From: an uncultured Bacteroidales bacterium
GTDB taxonomy: Bacteria; Bacteroidota; Bacteroidia; Bacteroidales; P3
NCBI GenBank assembly: GCA_937901525.1
Contig: CALDHX010000014.1
Span: 1-64,000, forward strand
Direction: 5' to 3'
Length of the DNA stretch: 64,000 nt
Numbering within the stretch: the first letter of the stretch is position 1; the number at the start of each line of letters is the position of its first letter. Both the position numbers and the translations under genes were made by a program. Under the pieces are notes generated by a model. That model searched no databases, had not been told where the DNA came from, and saw only the letters and a list, made by a program, of their open reading frames with translations. Shown one piece after another: positions 60,378-64,000 of the stretch.

Positions 60378-60647
60378 CTAATTTATCCATTTTTGAGGAG
60401 AAAGAGTGAATGCATTAAGTCCTGCTTCTCTTCTAAACCCCTCGAATTCGAGGGGTTTGAAGTTAGGATTGTATAAACTTTCCCAAATTCCTAAATATTC
60501 AATTGTATTTCTATTTCGCATCCAATTGCCAATTACCGCCGTAGGGTCATCGCTTTTATGTTTAGCAATATCGGTTAGTGATATATAATCACTATCGTTA
60601 AACATAATTATTGTAACATTGGTATCTTGAACGCTAATTTTTGCCAT
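60378..60647 (-). pseudogene. Truncated KilA-N domain gene
   Basis: 89 residues covering the KilA-N N-terminus (FNDSDYISLTDIAKHKSDDP, VIGNWMRNRNTIEYLGIWE, LNAFTLSPQKWIN). Full members continue for about 180 more residues after SPQKWI. Here a stop follows at once, so this is probably a remnant. KilA-N proteins are typical of phages and mobile elements. The gene contains a perfect 24-bp palindrome at 60435-60458. Confidence 0.75.
60435..60458. repeat. Perfect 24-bp palindrome
   Basis: AAACCCCTCGAA and TTCGAGGGGTTT are exact reverse complements with no spacer. The palindrome is unusually GC-rich for this genome and lies inside the KilA-N fragment. Confidence 0.85.
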
Positions 60648-60667
60648 ATTTTTTTATTTCTTTGATT

Positions 60668-63238
60668 TTATTTTCGCTTTTTAATGAATGGCAAGGCTAT
60701 TGCTCCAATTACAAAGATTGCTATTAGGATTGAGCCTATTAGGTTAATGATATTGAATGTTTTTAATGTGTCTGGTTCACATCTTAACTCAATTGTGTGT
60801 TCTCCCTTTGGAACTTCTACGGCTCTAAGCACATAGTTTGCTCTTAAAATAGGTGTTTCTTTGCCATCAATGTAGGCTTTCCAACCTTCTTTGTAATAGA
60901 TTTCGGAGAAAATACATAGTTGTGGGGTAGTGGAAGTGGTTTTATAGATTTTTAAATCAGGGTTATTGTTTGGTGAGTCTTGTAATGTGATTGTTGCATT
61001 TTGGTCGGCGTTTGTAAAGTCTTTGTTTTGTAGTTGTGAGGCAAAGTCTTTGTTGATTATTGCTATGTGTTGTGGTTGGAAGTCGTTGAGTGCAAGGATT
61101 TCTTCATCGGGTGTGTTTACCCATTTTATGTTTTCTACAAACCATGCCGCTCCACAAGCCTCCGTATTCTCAACACTCATTCCACCTTCTTGACCTATTG
61201 GTAAGATAAAGTATCTTGTGTTAAGCATATTCAAAACTTGTAGGTTTGGACAATTGATTTGTTGTTGGTAGGTGTGGAAGAATTGACGAATTGGGTTGGT
61301 TCTTAGTAGTGATGTGTCGTTTAAGTCTTTTTGAACATAGTTTGGATTTGTTAAATGGAAAGAAATAATGTCTTGATAGCGTTGTAATTTTGCTCCATGA
61401 TAGCCTCCAATCGATGGAACGTGATATGAGGTTGAAGCATCATTGAATATGTTTACCGTCATATTGTAAACGCGATAGTGTTTTATGTTTTTTTCCGCTA
61501 CCTCGGCTTTTATTTGTTCTAAGGCAGGGGTTGATTGTATTTCTAATTCGGAAGGTTTTTTGTAATTGTCTTTTGAAATGTAGCGATTATCAACTTGCCA
61601 TAGGTCAATCACCGATGCAATTCCTATTATTGCTATTGCTATGAATTCTTTCTTTAAAATGTTTCTTGCAAATAGGAATAGGGTAGCAAATGCTATTGCT
61701 ATAAAGATGAATGAACGTAAAGCGTCCGATGTAAAGGCTTCTTTTCTATCCTCATACAAGGCTTGAATGAAACTATCGCCTAAGATTGCTTGGAAAGTTG
61801 CGTCTTGTGAAGAGGAGAATGAAGCAAATAATTCGGGGAAAAGAGCACATATTAAACAAAATCCACCAATTATTCCTCCACTTATATATAGTGCTTTTGT
61901 TTTTTTCTTGTTTTCTATTTCTTGATTAAAGAATTCTTTTACTCCAAGAAAGGCTGTGATTACTAATGTTACGTTTGCTATGACAAGAATCATTGAAGGG
62001 GTACGGAATTTGTTGTAAAGAGGCAGGTGATTGAAAAGAAATTCGTTTAGAATCATAAAGTTATTACCCCAAGATATAAGGATTGAAACAATGGTTGCAG
62101 CTAAAAGCCACCAACGTTCCGCACCTTTGATTAGTAAAAAGCCAAGTAGGGAAAGGAAAATAACGATTGCTCCAAAGTAAACCGTACCTGCCGTAAAGGG
62201 TTGTTCGCCCCAATAGGTTGAGCCCGCATATTGATTGATTACTTGATTGATTTGAGGGTGAGAGGCTTGTGCCGGTTGTGTTGTTTGTAGTTCTTGCAAA
62301 CGATTTTCGGCAAGAGATTCCCAACGATTGTCCGATGAGCCTCCTCCACGAAAGTCTGGAATAAGCATTGTAAAGGTTTCTCCAACGCCATAACTCCATG
62401 CGTATGCGTAATCAATAGTTAATCCTTTTGCATTATTGTTTGATTGGTCGTTTGCTTTAATTGTAAGTTCGCTTCCTCCTCTCATTGTGTGTTTTGCATA
62501 CTCCGCATTGAGTGCAAGGTGAGAAGAATTTGGCATTATAGCAACTAAGGCCGCAATTATTAAGGCTCCACACGATAAAGCAAAGTTTTTGATTTGTTTT
62601 TCTTTGATTGCGTAAATCAAATAAGTGAATCCAAGAATTAGAACGGTAATTAAGGTGTAGTAAGTTATTTGAACGTGGTTAAAATATATTTGAAGACCTA
62701 AGGAAAGCGTAAATATAATTATTCCCGAAATGTATTTGCGTTTGAAAACGAGTATCATACCGGCAAGAATCGGTGCAATCATTGCCATAGCCCACGCTTT
62801 TGTTATGTGTCCTACGGTAATAATTATCACATTATAAGAACCGAGAGCGTAAATCAAGGCCGAGAAAGCACTAATTAAAGGTTTTGCACCCATAGAGCAC
62901 ATAAACACATAGAAACCAAGCATCATAATAAAGAATATCCCCGCATCGAAATTACGAGTCCAAAGAGTGAGCGGTGGGGCTATTGTGTTGAAAATATTAT
63001 TTGATTGAGGGAACGCTATTTGATAAGAAGGCATTCCACCAAACATTGAATTTGTCCAATTAGCACTTTCATTGCTTGCTTTTTGATAGTCAATTAATTC
63101 TTTGGAGGCACCATCGAATTGAGCCATATCGCTTTGGAATAATTTTTTTCCTTCCAAGACAGGAGAGAAAAACACAAAACTAATTACGATAAAAGAAACT
63201 ATCGCAATGATGTGAGGAATAATTTTTTTGAAGTTCAT
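60668..63238 (-). CDS. YfhO family membrane protein
   Basis: An 856-residue protein with about 12-14 membrane segments in the N-terminal two thirds, a periplasmic domain and a final membrane span. Family features are FFSPVLEGKKLFQSDMAQF, a long loop with NSMFGGMPSYQIAFP, and the C-terminal YKEGWKAYIDGKETPILRAN with VPKGEHTIELRCEP. YfhO proteins act in cell-envelope glycosylation, probably as GT-C-type transferases. ATG 63236-63238 is preferred to the longer TTG frame. Confidence 0.92.
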   Translation of the reverse strand: MNFKKIIPHIIAIVSFIVISFVFFSPVLEGKKLFQSDMAQFDGASKELIDYQKASNESANWTNSMFGGMPSYQIAFPQSNNIFNTIAPPLTLWTRNFDAGIFFIMMLGFYVFMCSMGAKPLISAFSALIYALGSYNVIIITVGHITKAWAMAMIAPILAGMILVFKRKYISGIIIFTLSLGLQIYFNHVQITYYTLITVLILGFTYLIYAIKEKQIKNFALSCGALIIAALVAIMPNSSHLALNAEYAKHTMRGGSELTIKANDQSNNNAKGLTIDYAYAWSYGVGETFTMLIPDFRGGGSSDNRWESLAENRLQELQTTQPAQASHPQINQVINQYAGSTYWGEQPFTAGTVYFGAIVIFLSLLGFLLIKGAERWWLLAATIVSILISWGNNFMILNEFLFNHLPLYNKFRTPSMILVIANVTLVITAFLGVKEFFNQEIENKKKTKALYISGGIIGGFCLICALFPELFASFSSSQDATFQAILGDSFIQALYEDRKEAFTSDALRSFIFIAIAFATLFLFARNILKKEFIAIAIIGIASVIDLWQVDNRYISKDNYKKPSELEIQSTPALEQIKAEVAEKNIKHYRVYNMTVNIFNDASTSYHVPSIGGYHGAKLQRYQDIISFHLTNPNYVQKDLNDTSLLRTNPIRQFFHTYQQQINCPNLQVLNMLNTRYFILPIGQEGGMSVENTEACGAAWFVENIKWVNTPDEEILALNDFQPQHIAIINKDFASQLQNKDFTNADQNATITLQDSPNNNPDLKIYKTTSTTPQLCIFSEIYYKEGWKAYIDGKETPILRANYVLRAVEVPKGEHTIELRCEPDTLKTFNIINLIGSILIAIFVIGAIALPFIKKRK

Positions 63239-63354
63239 ATCTATCTTTTTAATTTTTATTAGAAAGTGCAAAACTACAAAAAAACGTGGAATTTATTCTA
63301 AGAATAAAGAAAAAATCGTATTTTTGTAGTCTGAAAAATTTATGACTAATTATA

Positions 63355-64000
63355 ATGAGCGAAGAATTAAGAAAAGGAGAATATACAGCCGCCAATATAA
63401 ATGTATTGGAAGGCTTGGAAGCTGTTAGAAAAAGACCCGCAATGTATATAGGTGATGTAAACGTTCGTGGATTGCATCACTTGGTTTATGAAGTTGTTGA
63501 CAACTCTATTGACGAGGCATTAGCAGGGTATTGTAATAAGGTAAGCGTTCAAATATTAGAAAATAATTCTATTAGAGTTGAGGATAACGGTCGTGGAATC
63601 CCGGTTGATATTCACCCAAAAGAAGGGCGTTCTGCTTTGGAAGTAGTTATGACGGTCTTACATGCGGGAGGTAAATTTGATAAAGGTTCTTATAAAGTAT
63701 CAGGAGGATTGCACGGAGTAGGGGTTAGTTGTGTGAATGCTTTATCAAAATATCTTAAAGTAAACGTTTATCGTGATGGAAAGGTATATGAACAAGAATA
63801 TTCAAGAGGTATTCCACAATATGCAGTAAAGGAAATAGGCACAACAGAGAAAAGAGGAACGGTAGTAGAGTTTTTACCAGATGATGAAGTATTTACAGTT
63901 AGTGTTTACGACTATCAAACCTTAGCATCAAGACTTAGAGAATTAGCTTTCTTGAATAAAGGAATTGAATTGTCAATTACCGATTTTAGAACAAAGGACG
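63355..64000 (+). CDS. gyrB: DNA gyrase subunit B, N-terminal part (cut by window edge)
   Basis: The frame is open from ATG 63355 to the window end (215 codons). It shows the GHKL ATPase motifs [56 protein letters not shown] and [28 protein letters not shown] -7 element lies at 63319-63326. The rest of the protein lies outside the window. Confidence 0.97.
   Translation, partial: MSEELRKGEYTAANINVLEGLEAVRKRPAMYIGDVNVRGLHHLVYEVVDNSIDEALAGYCNKVSVQILENNSIRVEDNGRGIPVDIHPKEGRSALEVVMTVLHAGGKFDKGSYKVSGGLHGVGVSCVNALSKYLKVNVYRDGKVYEQEYSRGIPQYAVKEIGTTEKRGTVVEFLPDDEVFTVSVYDYQTLASRLRELAFLNKGIELSITDFRTKD

Overview
The window looks like the chromosome of an anaerobic member of the Bacteroidales (Bacteroidetes). 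The DNA is very AT-rich, and many genes are preceded by the Bacteroidetes promoter pattern TTG - 19 or 20 bases - TAnnTTTG. Two secreted proteins end in type IX secretion (T9SS) sorting domains. Energy genes point to anaerobic life: a bifurcating-type [FeFe] hydrogenase operon, a fused NfnAB-like transhydrogenase, and ThiH in place of the oxygen-dependent ThiO. Several genes are typical of the phylum (GH57/GT/debranching operon, YfhO, WbqC).

Layout. 1-1228: tail of an AAA ATPase gene and a frameshifted nuclease-like partner, probably a defence pair. 1298-7081 (minus): pnp, rpsO, a VanZ-like gene, gcvH and a T9SS-exported subtilase. 7187-8300: a small exported protein and a winged-helix-like protein with phased repeats. 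8301-12868 (minus): hydrogenase operon. 12988-15105: small protein, WbqC and a BspA-like surface protein. 15254-21173: an accessory island made of two gene-end relics, a palindromic repeat array, a strong promoter, a structured leader RNA and five genes (membrane protein, P-loop GTPase, coiled-coil protein, lipoprotein aspartic protease, membrane protein). 21211-27927 (minus): thiamine operon under a TPP riboswitch. 28026-30300: lipoprotein, porin-like protein, and a second copy of the leader RNA in front of a small lipoprotein. 30410-37686 (minus): rlmH, GNAT, alpha-glucan storage genes and a flippase. 37743-39694: a Rep-like gene with iteron-like arrays, a small HTH gene and a zinc-ribbon gene. 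39768-50501 (plus): HU-like protein, glycosyltransferase, murF, anmK, an ECF sigma operon, TauE, PepSY-like lipoprotein, NfnAB fusion and a porin-like protein. 51060-55198 (minus): O-methyltransferase, OmpA, miaA, CCA-adding enzyme. 55284-60647: rocD followed by a 3.6 kb island bounded by 179 bp direct repeats of the rocD 3' end; it holds an Xre/AbiEii pair and a third copy of the leader RNA. 60668-63238: yfhO (minus). 63355-end: start of gyrB.

The most interesting element is an approximately 260-nt structured RNA present three times (15840-16101 plus, 29840-30099 minus, 58371-58625 plus). All three copies sit behind perfect promoters, keep the same helices through compensatory base changes, and lie 20-50 bases before unrelated genes for membrane or exported proteins. 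I do not recognise it as a described RNA family. Two copies also share an upstream array of three 19 bp palindrome-ended units whose order and orientation differ between copies. A 45 bp hairpin repeat recurs at the ends of the same islands. Two of the islands are flanked by duplicated 3' ends of housekeeping genes, which suggests cargo exchange by recombination in gene ends without an encoded recombinase.
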